Shown: positions 1 through 6,978 of the stretch, piece after piece | How positions within the stretch are numbered: position 1 is the stretch's first letter | Layout: each line of letters starts with the position of its first letter | Made by a program: the position numbers and the translations under genes | The notes under the pieces: generated by a model | Seen by the model: the letters and a program-made list of their open reading frames with translations, nothing else | Told to the model about the DNA's origin: nothing | Database searches by the model: none | Origin: CAILHX01 sp036561085 | GTDB taxonomy: Bacteria > Pseudomonadota > Gammaproteobacteria > Burkholderiales > Methylophilaceae | NCBI GenBank assembly: GCA_036561085.1 | Contig: DATBPY010000102.1 | Location: forward strand, 1 to 30,708 | Direction of reading: 5' to 3' | DNA: 30,708 nucleotides

Positions 1-425
1 TTCAATTTGAATACATACCGCGCCGGATGGCTGTGGATGAATTCTATGGCTAGGGCGTAATCGGTAAACCGATGGGAAGCGACGATCTTCAGCCCCATTT
101 TTGCGAACATCTGCTGCCCATAACTGCGATCACTTTCCAGCTTATCGCCGAAAGTACTTCCGCCTATTACCTGGTAGCCATCCCGGCGCAATTCATCCTG
201 TATCTCCCCGAAGCCTGTACCTTCGAACAGGATGATCCCCTCATTGCCTGCTTCGCGTATCCACGGCAATGCCTCGGCCCAATCCTCAACACGTTCGAGC
301 ATGCCTTGGTAAATATCCTGGGACTCAGGTGATTCGACGAAAATCTTTACTTCATGCCCTTGCTCGGAAAGACGAAAATACATATCCCCCAAGTCGCATC
401 CCTCGCCGACCCCGAGGAATCTCAA
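1..425 (-). CDS. PurD-like ATP-grasp ligase, N-terminal part (cut by window edge)
   Basis: About 141 codons of an open frame run off the left edge, so only the N-terminal part is visible. The product begins LRFLGVGEGCDLGDMYFRLS and continues through a segment FTDYALAIEFIHSHPARYVF. This resembles the N-terminal and early ATP-grasp region of phosphoribosylamine-glycine ligase (PurD), where a nucleotide-binding fold is followed by a segment leading into the ATP lid. The start is a TTG whose last two bases form part of the TGA stop of the upstream oxidase gene (TTGA overlap), so translation is probably coupled. The N-terminus lacks the usual PurD GSGGREHA motif, having GVGEGCDLGD instead, so I infer a PurD paralogue joining a carboxylate to an amine on another substrate rather than the purine enzyme. 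The substrate cannot be read from this fragment. Confidence 0.72.
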   Translation of the reverse strand, partial: MRFLGVGEGCDLGDMYFRLSEQGHEVKIFVESPESQDIYQGMLERVEDWAEALPWIREAGNEGIILFEGTGFGEIQDELRRDGYQVIGGSTFGDKLESDRSYGQQMFAKMGLKIVASHRFTDYALAIEFIHSHPARYVFKL

Positions 426-1909
426 TGGAAGCGAGCCCCAGTCATGCCCTGAGGGATATGCGTCTTGTGTAGCTGCGATTTATAAAGTTGCGTGGCCAAT
501 AACCCTGCCGGGCTATGATGCAGCGCAGGGCTGATAGCCGGGATCAGCAATTGCATCACTTCGTCGAGATTATTCGTCGCCATCAGTTGCTTTTCCAAAG
601 CGGCTACATCCGCATCCTCGGAGTGCACGGCTGCATGGGTCGCAGCAGGTGGTAGCTGCGAAATATGTGAAGTCAGATATGACACTTTAGGTTGCGACAG
701 CAGTCGCAATTCTTCATGACGCTCACCCGCGATCCAATCATAGATCACCTGTTTTTCATAACCGTTGAATACGCCGAACATGCGTGCGCCATCGCCTTCG
801 ATCAGCTTCCAGAAACGGCTTAAGCGCGGATCCTGGTGGCGTTTGATCCAGCCGTTCTCGATCAAGCTATTGATGAATTCCGGCATCCGGGAAGAGTCTG
901 ATAACCAATCATTGAGAGTCTTGCCGTTGAAGCGACATTTGCTGGAATGCATATGCTGGCCGAACACGCTTTTTGCTTTGAGGATGGCAAGGAACTCGCG
1001 ATCCAGATCGAACAGGCTGATGATTTTTTCCGTTCCCAACCCCAGATCATTCAATTGGTAACCATTGTTGACCCGCCTCATGAAGTCGGGGGTGTCTGCC
1101 ATTGTCGGCATTGCTTCAGTTAATGCCTGCCGAGCTTTTCTGGCATGCCCCGTCGCAGCGTTATCCACGGTGACATGCAGCAAGAAATAATAGGGATTGA
1201 TGCCAAGTTCCTTTAGCTCATGCGAGGTGATCAACAGATGCAACGGCAATTGCTCATATCCAAGATTGAAGCCTATGGTTTCCGGAATGTAGTTCGCCGC
1301 GTTGTAGCCTAAGGACAATTGAATCGCGCCTTGGACAAAGTACTCATCGGGCAGATTCTGCCATTGGTCGCATTCATGCTCCGCCAGCAGTTTTTTATAG
1401 AGCAGCACATGGTTCTTGGTTGCATCGCCTTCGCCCAGTTCTTCCAGATAGGTATCTATCAAATGTGTATAGCGATGCTCCCTCCACAACCGGCATAAGC
1501 CATATAACCATGCGCCGTCCACTAACTTGGTAGGCGCGACTGATTGCAGGAAATTCAGGGCGTGCGACTTAGTGTGGAACAATCGGCGGGGCGCACCTCG
1601 CTCTCGTTCGGATAGATATTTTTGGTACTGTTTACCGGTTTCAGTATTGGCTTGCTCCAGCCATAGAGCAATATCTGCAATATTCCGTGGCAATGGCGAG
1701 GCCATATTCGCCACAGCTTGCAATTTTTCATTTAGATAAAGCTGGGACGACAATCGGTCTTTTGGGGTGAAATGGTCACGGGTGAGGGTCAGGTAGAGCG
1801 GTTTGGATAAAGCGGGCGTAAATGTAGCGGCTTGGTGCGAAGCCATGTTTCCGGGGATCCCGTAGCGGTGATCGACCCTGTTTACCAGAGACATATTGCG
1901 TTCCAACAT
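422..1909 (-). CDS. Haem-oxygenase-like diiron oxidase (iron-containing redox enzyme family)
   Basis: The 495-residue product fits the haem-oxygenase-like diiron oxidase/oxygenase superfamily (Pfam Haem_oxygenas_2 type). Candidate metal ligands appear in the usual order: EELGEG with E157, N-H167 ten residues later, E210 in an ETIGFN segment, then H245, D249 and H255 in HVTVDNAATGH. Known members of this fold (UndA, BesC, SznF) use two irons and O2 for decarboxylation, C-C cleavage or N-oxygenation. The protein has about 120 extra N-terminal and 150 extra C-terminal residues compared with minimal members. The start at 1909 has GAGG eight bases upstream. The gene is coupled to the following PurD-like ligase gene by a TTGA overlap and is divergent from a methyltransferase, which suggests a small-molecule pathway. 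The reaction is unknown. Confidence 0.8.
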   Translation of the reverse strand: MLERNMSLVNRVDHRYGIPGNMASHQAATFTPALSKPLYLTLTRDHFTPKDRLSSQLYLNEKLQAVANMASPLPRNIADIALWLEQANTETGKQYQKYLSERERGAPRRLFHTKSHALNFLQSVAPTKLVDGAWLYGLCRLWREHRYTHLIDTYLEELGEGDATKNHVLLYKKLLAEHECDQWQNLPDEYFVQGAIQLSLGYNAANYIPETIGFNLGYEQLPLHLLITSHELKELGINPYYFLLHVTVDNAATGHARKARQALTEAMPTMADTPDFMRRVNNGYQLNDLGLGTEKIISLFDLDREFLAILKAKSVFGQHMHSSKCRFNGKTLNDWLSDSSRMPEFINSLIENGWIKRHQDPRLSRFWKLIEGDGARMFGVFNGYEKQVIYDWIAGERHEELRLLSQPKVSYLTSHISQLPPAATHAAVHSEDADVAALEKQLMATNNLDEVMQLLIPAISPALHHSPAGLLATQLYKSQLHKTHIPQGMTGARFH

Positions 1910-2030
1910 TCTTACCTCAACTTGCTTGTAGGGGTGTTATTTCATAGCATTTATACGGATTAAAATGCATTATCCTTACGCAAATGTGTGGACTCTAGAG
2001 GTATAAGGCTGAGAAAGCTGTAGGATAAAG
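1910..2030. promoter_or_regulatory. Divergent promoter region between oxidase and methyltransferase genes
   Basis: This 121-bp AT-rich gap separates two divergent genes and must hold both of their promoters if neither is read from further away. TATAAG near 2002 could be a -10 box for the methyltransferase, but no -35 at proper spacing is visible. A 19-base imperfect palindrome, ggat...atcc, around 1958-1976 contains the half-site GCATTATC, which resembles half of a Fur box. I do not regard that as proof of iron control. Confidence 0.35.
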
Positions 2031-3062
2031 ATGACAAGGAATAATGGAAGCAAGCCTATAGATATCCGGCACCGCACCCTGGCTGATTTATTGAGGACGG
2101 TTAAAGAGACGGGGTATGGTTTTACTACCATCACCCCTTTCAGCCACGCCATAGTGAATGCCAGACCGGGTAACCAGTGGGCGAAAATGCCCGAAGCTGC
2201 TGCTTCGCAGCACAGTATATTGCAGGACATCTTCGGTTGGAGCCGTGCTTTCCACCAATCGCAACTCGGCCCGGAAATCTTCGACCTGATGGAAAAGGCC
2301 AATGTGCTCGAAAAGTTCGAAGACGGCTGGCGAAGCAAGGTACGCATCAGCACTATGCGCCATGCAAAGTTCGGCTGCCATTGCTTCCTCCATTCGGCCT
2401 ACCCGTCCAGCCAGGAGAATGCCGTTTTTTTCGGGCCTGATACTTACCGCTACCTGCATGAGATCGACAGAGAGGTTAATGTGCGAACCTTGCATGGGCA
2501 TGACATCGAACGTGCAGTGGATATAGGCGCCGGCGCAGGTCCTGGGGCGATATTGCTGGCATTGTATTACCCACAGGCAGATGTGTACGCCGCCGATATC
2601 AACCCGGATGCGCTGGAACTCACTGCGGTGAATGCCGAAGTAGCAGGTGTGGGCAACGTGATCCCGCTCTATAGCAATCTGCTCGCGGATATTGCAGGGC
2701 AGTTCGACCTGATTACTGCCAATCCGCCTTATTTGATAGACGATGATAAACGCACCTATAGGCACGGCGGCGATGACGATGGTGCCGACCTGTCTTATGC
2801 CATCGTCGAGGCTTCTATGCCACGCCTTAACCAGGCAGGGGCGCTACTGCTGTATACCGGCGTCGCTATTAAAGATGGGCAGGATACTTTTCAAAAGCGG
2901 GTGGAACAGTATCTGGGGGCTTTACAGAAAGACATAGCTTGGACTTACCATGAGATAGATCCCGACATTTTCGGCGAGGAGCTGCTCAAGCCGTCCTATA
3001 GGGCAACTGATCGGATCGCTGCAGTATTATTAAGGCTGCACAGAGGAATGACTATTTATTAA
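2031..3062 (+). CDS. Class I SAM-dependent methyltransferase with NPPY motif
   Basis: The 343-residue product has a C-terminal Rossmann methyltransferase domain: motif I DIGAGAG at residues 164-170, an acidic ribose-binding residue in ADIN at 188-191, and motif IV NPPY at 231-234. NPPY is typical of enzymes that methylate a planar nitrogen (HemK/PrmC glutamine methylases, adenine-N6 methylases). The first 150 residues are not a PrmC-type helical bundle that I recognise and may bind a specific substrate. The start has AGGATAAAG just upstream. The gene is divergent from the diiron oxidase and is followed, without another gene, by pqqA. It could act on the product of the oxidase/ligase pair, on a protein, or on nucleic acid; the sequence does not decide. 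Confidence 0.8.
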   Translation: MTRNNGSKPIDIRHRTLADLLRTVKETGYGFTTITPFSHAIVNARPGNQWAKMPEAAASQHSILQDIFGWSRAFHQSQLGPEIFDLMEKANVLEKFEDGWRSKVRISTMRHAKFGCHCFLHSAYPSSQENAVFFGPDTYRYLHEIDREVNVRTLHGHDIERAVDIGAGAGPGAILLALYYPQADVYAADINPDALELTAVNAEVAGVGNVIPLYSNLLADIAGQFDLITANPPYLIDDDKRTYRHGGDDDGADLSYAIVEASMPRLNQAGALLLYTGVAIKDGQDTFQKRVEQYLGALQKDIAWTYHEIDPDIFGEELLKPSYRATDRIAAVLLRLHRGMTIY

Positions 3063-3080
3063 CTAATGAAAATCATTAGG
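3062..3080. promoter_or_regulatory. Fur-box-like palindrome upstream of pqqA
   Basis: A perfect 7-bp inverted repeat, CTAATGA-AAA-TCATTAG (3063-3079), starts right after the methyltransferase stop codon. Its core TAATGAAAATCATTA matches the classical Fur-box core TAATGATAATCATTA at 14 of 15 positions, and the full 19-mer matches at 14 of 19. It lies 106 bases upstream of the pqqA start. It could be an iron-responsive operator, or only a small hairpin at the 3' end of the methyltransferase transcript; there is no T-run, so it is not an obvious terminator. Confidence 0.4.
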
Positions 3081-3137
3081 CCATATTCAGCACTTCGACG
3101 AATCTTTGCAGCTTGCATAAGCCTATAGTTCACTCAA

Positions 3138-3150
3138 GCACTCTGAGTGC
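3138..3150. promoter_or_regulatory. Short palindrome in the pqqA leader
   Basis: GCACTC-T-GAGTGC is a perfect 6-bp inverted repeat around one central base, 35 bases upstream of the pqqA start codon. It follows a TATAGT hexamer (3124-3129) that could be a -10 element, though no -35 at good spacing is visible. The repeat may be an operator or a 5' leader hairpin. Confidence 0.3.
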
Positions 3151-3185
3151 AGTAACACCAAACTAAACACTTAAGGAGAATAACC

Positions 3186-3257
3186 ATGTGGACCAAGCCA
3201 GCTGCTACTGAAATGCGTTTCGGTTTTGAAGTTACCATGTACGTTTGCAATCGCTAA
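3186..3257 (+). CDS. pqqA: Coenzyme PQQ precursor peptide PqqA
   Basis: This 23-codon gene encodes MWTKPAATEMRFGFEVTMYV followed by CNR. It has the length and pattern of PqqA, the ribosomal peptide from which pyrroloquinoline quinone is made. The conserved E15-x3-Y19 pair is present; in the known pathway PqqE (with PqqD) cross-links these two side chains, and the peptide is then cut and matured to PQQ. A strong AAGGAG ribosome-binding site lies seven bases upstream. No pqqB, C, D or E is nearby: hisS follows after a terminator, so this is a detached single-gene unit and the maturation enzymes must lie elsewhere. PQQ serves periplasmic methanol dehydrogenases, which fits the H4MPT-linked genes at the right end. 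A detached precursor gene allows the peptide to be made in excess over the enzymes. Confidence 0.93.
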   Translation: MWTKPAATEMRFGFEVTMYVCNR

Positions 3258-3272
3258 GATTGGAAACCTACA

Positions 3273-3298
3273 GACTTAAAGACTAAACTCTTTAAGTC
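3273..3298 (+). other. Hairpin in the pqqA 3' UTR
   Basis: GACTTAAAG, an 8-base loop, and CTTTAAGTC form a perfect 9-bp stem beginning 16 bases after the pqqA stop. It is AT-rich, lacks a T-run, and sits eight bases before the GC-rich terminator hairpin. A tandem hairpin like this may protect a small abundant mRNA from 3' exonucleases. That role is inferred from structure only. Confidence 0.5.
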
Positions 3299-3305
3299 AC
3301 CAAAG

Positions 3306-3336
3306 ACCCGCGACCGAGAGGCGCGGGTTTTTTGTT
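3306..3336 (+). terminator. Rho-independent terminator of pqqA
   Basis: ACCCGCG pairs with CGCGGGT (3306-3312 with 3322-3328). Two further C-G pairs close a GAGA tetraloop, with one bulged A. The stem runs into TTTTTTGTT. This is a textbook intrinsic terminator and makes pqqA a monocistronic unit separate from hisS. Confidence 0.9.
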
Positions 3337-3407
3337 GTCTGGAAATAATGAAAAACTACTTATAAACCGCTGCTTCGGCAGCTTTTTATTGGTGGTAAAA
3401 TGGCAAA

Positions 3408-4694
3408 ATGAATAAAGCCCCGGACAAAGCCATACAGGCCAAAACCATACAGGCCGTTCGCGGCATGAACGACATCCTGCCTGCCGAAGCTGCGTTGTGG
3501 GAATCGTTTGAAGACACCGTACGTGCTTGGCTGCATGGTTACGGCTATACCCAGATACGCACTCCTATCGTTGAATCTACCGATCTATTCGTGCGATCCA
3601 TCGGCGAAGTCACAGACATCGTCGAAAAGGAGATGTACAGTTTTGAGGACAAGCTCAACGGCGAGCGTCTTACCATGCGGCCGGAAGGCACAGCGAGTTG
3701 TGTACGAGCCGTGATAGAACATAACCTGCTGTATAACGCGCCGCAACGCCTCTGGTACATGGGGCCGATGTTCCGTCACGAGCGTCCGCAAAAAGGTCGT
3801 TACCGTCAATTCCACCAGGTAGGGGTGGAAGCGCTGGGTTACGAAGGACCGGATATAGACGCCGAGCACATCATCATGACCGCTCGATTATGGAAGCTAC
3901 TGGGTTTGGAGGACGTGGCGCTGGAGATCAATACACTGGGTAACAGCGAGACGCGCAGTCGTTATCGCCACAGCTTGATCAACTACTTCGGGCAGCATGC
4001 CGATCATCTTGATGAAGATGCCAAAAGACGCCTGCATAGCAACCCTTTGCGTATCCTGGATAGTAAGAACCCGGCCATGCAAGCGATGATAGAAGCCGCG
4101 CCGAAATTGATAGATGAGATGGATGACGTATCCAGAGCGCATTTCGAGGATATGCAAGCGATTTTGAATGATGCCGGTATCGCCTACCGCATCAATACGC
4201 GCCTGGTGCGCGGGTTGGATTATTATAATGCCACGGTGTTCGAATGGGTCACGACTCGCTTGGGGGCGCAAGGCACGGTGTGCGCAGGCGGGCGCTACGA
4301 TAGCTTGATAGAGCAGATAGGCGGCAAACCTGCCCCCGCATGCGGTTATGCCATGGGTGTGGAGCGCTTGCTGGCGCTGATGCAGGAACAAGGAGATCAG
4401 CCGCCCGCGCTACCGCCGGATGCCTATCTGGTGCATGCGGGGGAATTAGCTGCAAGGATCGCACCGCATATTGCCGAGAGCCTGCGCGATGCCGGTTTGA
4501 GCGTGATACTGCATTGCGGCGGCGGTAGCTTCAAGTCGCAGATGAAAAAAGCGGATGCCAGCGGCGCCGATGTCGCCATCATCATTGGCGACGACGAAGC
4601 GGCAGCGGGCGAGGCCAGTATCAAACCGCTACGCGGTACAGGGGAGCAAAAACGGGTGAGTTTAAACAATTTGCCTGAGGCGTTGAGCGCATGA
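3408..4694 (+). CDS. hisS: Histidyl-tRNA synthetase
   Basis: The 428-residue product charges tRNA-His with histidine in the cytoplasm. It carries the class II core (RGMNDILP near the start, PEGTASCVRAV, motif 2 with FRHERPQKGRYRQFHQ) and the HisRS-specific signatures LVRGLDYYNATVFEW and GGRYDSL, followed by motif 3 in GYAMGVERL. A C-terminal anticodon-binding domain follows. The length is normal. The start at 3408 has only a weak GGTGG upstream, and a second ATG lies at codon 20. The gene heads a packed series: the next gene overlaps it by ATGA. In betaproteobacteria hisS usually precedes yfgM, bamB and der, as it does here after two transporter genes. A paralogue lacking the charging function, hisZ, lies at 26171. 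Confidence 0.96.
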   Translation: MNKAPDKAIQAKTIQAVRGMNDILPAEAALWESFEDTVRAWLHGYGYTQIRTPIVESTDLFVRSIGEVTDIVEKEMYSFEDKLNGERLTMRPEGTASCVRAVIEHNLLYNAPQRLWYMGPMFRHERPQKGRYRQFHQVGVEALGYEGPDIDAEHIIMTARLWKLLGLEDVALEINTLGNSETRSRYRHSLINYFGQHADHLDEDAKRRLHSNPLRILDSKNPAMQAMIEAAPKLIDEMDDVSRAHFEDMQAILNDAGIAYRINTRLVRGLDYYNATVFEWVTTRLGAQGTVCAGGRYDSLIEQIGGKPAPACGYAMGVERLLALMQEQGDQPPALPPDAYLVHAGELAARIAPHIAESLRDAGLSVILHCGGGSFKSQMKKADASGADVAIIIGDDEAAAGEASIKPLRGTGEQKRVSLNNLPEALSA

Positions 4695-5521
4695 GCGATC
4701 TGCTGCGGGTGGAGAATCTCACGGTAGCACCCAGTGCTAATCCGCAGCGCTTGTTGGTGAATAACGTGTCGTTCACTCTGCAATCCGGTAAAACCATCTG
4801 CATCGTGGGCGAATCCGGTAGCGGTAAAAGCCTGACTGCATTGACCATCATGGGCCTGCTGTCGCCGGCCTTGAAGCGGACTGGCGGCAGTGTCAGTTTC
4901 CAGGGCAAGGAATTAACGGGCTTATCCAACGAACAGATGTCGGATATACGCGGCAAACGCATAGGCATGATCTTTCAGGAGCCCATGACCTCGCTTAACC
5001 CGGTGCTCACCGTGGGTTATCAGATCGGCGAGAGCCTGGCGTACCACCTCGGCCTGGGCGGTAGAGCATTGAAGAGCAGGATTGAAGCGTTGTTGCTGCA
5101 AGTAGGTATTCCACCTGAGCGTGCCAATGCCTATCCCGACGAGCTTTCCGGCGGTCAGCGCCAGCGCGTGATGATTGCCATGAGTATCGCCTGCGAGCCG
5201 GCCATGCTGATCGCCGATGAGCCTACCACTGCGCTGGATGTCACCGTGCAAGCACAGATACTGGCGTTACTGGCCGAACTTAAAAGCCGTATGAACATGG
5301 GCATGTTGTTCATCACCCACGATTTCGGTGTGGTGGCGGATATCGCCGATGATGTGGTCGTGATGTTCCGCGGCGAGATCGTTGAAACAGGACCGGTACA
5401 GCAAGTATTGGAAGATCCTCGGCATCCTTATACCAAAGCATTATTGGATTGCGTGCCTGATGCCGAAGGTAAAAAAGCGCTGAAACCCATTGATTATGCA
5501 TGGCTGGGACAACCCGCATGA
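4691..5521 (+). CDS. ABC transporter ATP-binding protein, OppD/DppD type
   Basis: The 276-residue product is a cytoplasmic ATPase subunit of a peptide/nickel-type importer. Walker A GESGSGKS, Q-loop FQEPMTSLNP, signature LSGGQRQRV, Walker B MLIADEPTTALDV and the switch histidine in ITHDFGVVADIADD are all intact. The C-terminal RHPYTKALLDCVPD is the start of the oligopeptide-family (oligo_HPY) tail, which is shorter than in typical 320-residue OppD proteins. The gene overlaps the hisS stop by ATGA and is itself coupled to the next ATPase gene by ATGA. No permease or binding protein is in the window, so the transported substrate cannot be named; in E. coli YejF the two ATPase halves are fused into one protein. 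Confidence 0.9.
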   Translation: MSDLLRVENLTVAPSANPQRLLVNNVSFTLQSGKTICIVGESGSGKSLTALTIMGLLSPALKRTGGSVSFQGKELTGLSNEQMSDIRGKRIGMIFQEPMTSLNPVLTVGYQIGESLAYHLGLGGRALKSRIEALLLQVGIPPERANAYPDELSGGQRQRVMIAMSIACEPAMLIADEPTTALDVTVQAQILALLAELKSRMNMGMLFITHDFGVVADIADDVVVMFRGEIVETGPVQQVLEDPRHPYTKALLDCVPDAEGKKALKPIDYAWLGQPA

Positions 5522-6330
5522 GCGGCATCATTCTATCTGCCAACAACCTGACCAAAACTTACCGCCAGCGTAGCGGTCGGTTCGGTTTTGGGCACAAGCT
5601 GGTGAAGGCGCTGGATGATGTCAGTATCAATATCAAGACCGGCTCCACCTTGGCGATCGTGGGTGAATCCGGTAGTGGAAAATCAACTCTTGCACGTTGT
5701 CTGCTACAATTGCTGCCCCTTGACGCTGGCACGGTGCAGTTTCAGGGGCTGGATCTGGCGACCCTGAGCGGGGATGCATTGCGCGCAGTGCGACGCGATT
5801 TGCAAATGGTATTCCAAGACCCTTTTGCATCGCTTAATCCGCGCATGAAAGTTGGCGAGATCGTTGGCGAAGGACTCCTGATTCATAACATCGGTAGTGC
5901 ACAAGAGCGCGCCCACGCTGTATTGCGCATGCTGGAGAGAGTAGGGCTGTCGGCTGCCGATATCAACAAATATCCGCATGAATTCTCCGGCGGGCAGCGA
6001 CAGCGTGTGGGCATTGCGCGTGCATTGGTACTGCAACCCAAACTGGTGATTTGCGATGAGCCGGTTTCGGCGTTGGATGTTTCGATCCAGGCGCAGATAT
6101 TGTTATTGTTAAAAGAATTGCAGCAGGAAATGGGCTTGAGTTATTTATTCATCAGCCATGATTTAAGAATAGTGCGTCACGTTGCCGATGAGATCGCGGT
6201 GATGCATGACGGAAAAATAGTAGAGCAGGGTGAGGTGGAGGCCATATATTCCGCTCCGCAACAGCTATACACGCAGAACTTGTTAAATTCGATCCCGGGT
6301 CGGCAACACCGTACCGCATCAATCATATAG
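5518..6330 (+). CDS. ABC transporter ATP-binding protein, OppF/DppF type
   Basis: The second ATPase subunit (270 residues) pairs with the preceding one. It has Walker A GESGSGKST, Q-loop FQDPFASLNPRM, signature FSGGQRQRVGIARAL, Walker B LVICDEPVSALDV and switch ISHDLRIVRHVADE. I start it at 5518, because that ATG overlaps the TGA of the first ATPase gene and its product begins MSGIILSANNLTKTY. An ATG 18 bases upstream is in frame but lies within the preceding gene and is less likely. The two genes are intact and separate, not a frameshifted YejF. yfgM follows eight bases after the stop. The membrane partners are missing here, so the pair may serve permeases encoded elsewhere. Confidence 0.9.
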   Translation: MSGIILSANNLTKTYRQRSGRFGFGHKLVKALDDVSINIKTGSTLAIVGESGSGKSTLARCLLQLLPLDAGTVQFQGLDLATLSGDALRAVRRDLQMVFQDPFASLNPRMKVGEIVGEGLLIHNIGSAQERAHAVLRMLERVGLSAADINKYPHEFSGGQRQRVGIARALVLQPKLVICDEPVSALDVSIQAQILLLLKELQQEMGLSYLFISHDLRIVRHVADEIAVMHDGKIVEQGEVEAIYSAPQQLYTQNLLNSIPGRQHRTASII

Positions 6331-6338
6331 GACGCAAC

Positions 6339-6965
6339 ATGGCATACGATTTAGAAGAGCAGGAACAGTTGGAAGAACTCAAGGCCTGGTGGAAACGCTA
6401 CGGCAATACCGTGCAATGGGTCGTACTGATAGCATTGATCATAGCCGCCGGTTTTCAAGGCTGGAAATACTACCAATACCGCCAAAATTCGCAGGCATCC
6501 GTATTATACGAATCTCTGCAAAGACTGAGTGTCACCGATACCAAATCGGTACGCGCGGTCTCTTCACAGATCATGGATAAATACGGCGATACGCCGTATG
6601 CATCGCGTGCCGCACTCCTTGCAGCGCAGACCAATTATGTGGCGAAAGATAAAAAAAGCGCTACCGCGCAACTGGAATGGGTGATGGGTCATGGCAATGA
6701 TGAAAGCATGCACACCATTGCCATGCTGCAATTGGCCGGATTGAAATATGAAGACAAGCAATACGATGCTGCATTGAAACTGTTGGAAACCAAGCATGAT
6801 CCGGCGTTCGATGGATTGGTTGCCGACCTGAAGGGCGATATCCTGGTGGCGCAAGGTAAGACGGCGGAAGCTAAAAAAGCCTACCAAGATGCATTGAGCA
6901 AGCTTGAACCAAAGAATAGTTTTCGCAAATATACCGAGCAAAAACTTGATGGACTAGGTAGCTAG
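6339..6965 (+). CDS. yfgM: YfgM family inner-membrane TPR protein (periplasmic chaperone partner)
   Basis: The 208-residue product starts with the conserved pattern AYDLEEQEQLEELKAWWKRY, followed by one membrane segment (WVVLIALIIAAGFQGWKYY, about residues 27-45), and then tetratricopeptide-like helices exposed to the periplasm. E. coli YfgM associates with the SecYEG translocon and PpiD and helps outer-membrane and periplasmic proteins fold. The position directly before bamB matches the conserved order in this bacterial class and supports an envelope role. GGA lies shortly before the ATG, and bamB begins about 14 bases after the stop. Confidence 0.9.
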   Translation: MAYDLEEQEQLEELKAWWKRYGNTVQWVVLIALIIAAGFQGWKYYQYRQNSQASVLYESLQRLSVTDTKSVRAVSSQIMDKYGDTPYASRAALLAAQTNYVAKDKKSATAQLEWVMGHGNDESMHTIAMLQLAGLKYEDKQYDAALKLLETKHDPAFDGLVADLKGDILVAQGKTAEAKKAYQDALSKLEPKNSFRKYTEQKLDGLGS

Positions 6966-6978
6966 GATTAAAGGACTG

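Noticed and set aside
72..472. Two plus-strand open frames at the left edge
   Set aside because: They are antisense to the PurD-like gene, whose frame is open to the window edge and matches a known family.
2088..2765. 225-codon minus-strand open frame
   Set aside because: It lies wholly antisense to the methyltransferase, whose motifs are clear; the product resembles no family.
4691..6330. A frameshifted YejF-type fused ATPase
   Set aside because: Both ATPases have complete motif sets and a clean ATGA start-stop overlap, so they are two normal genes.
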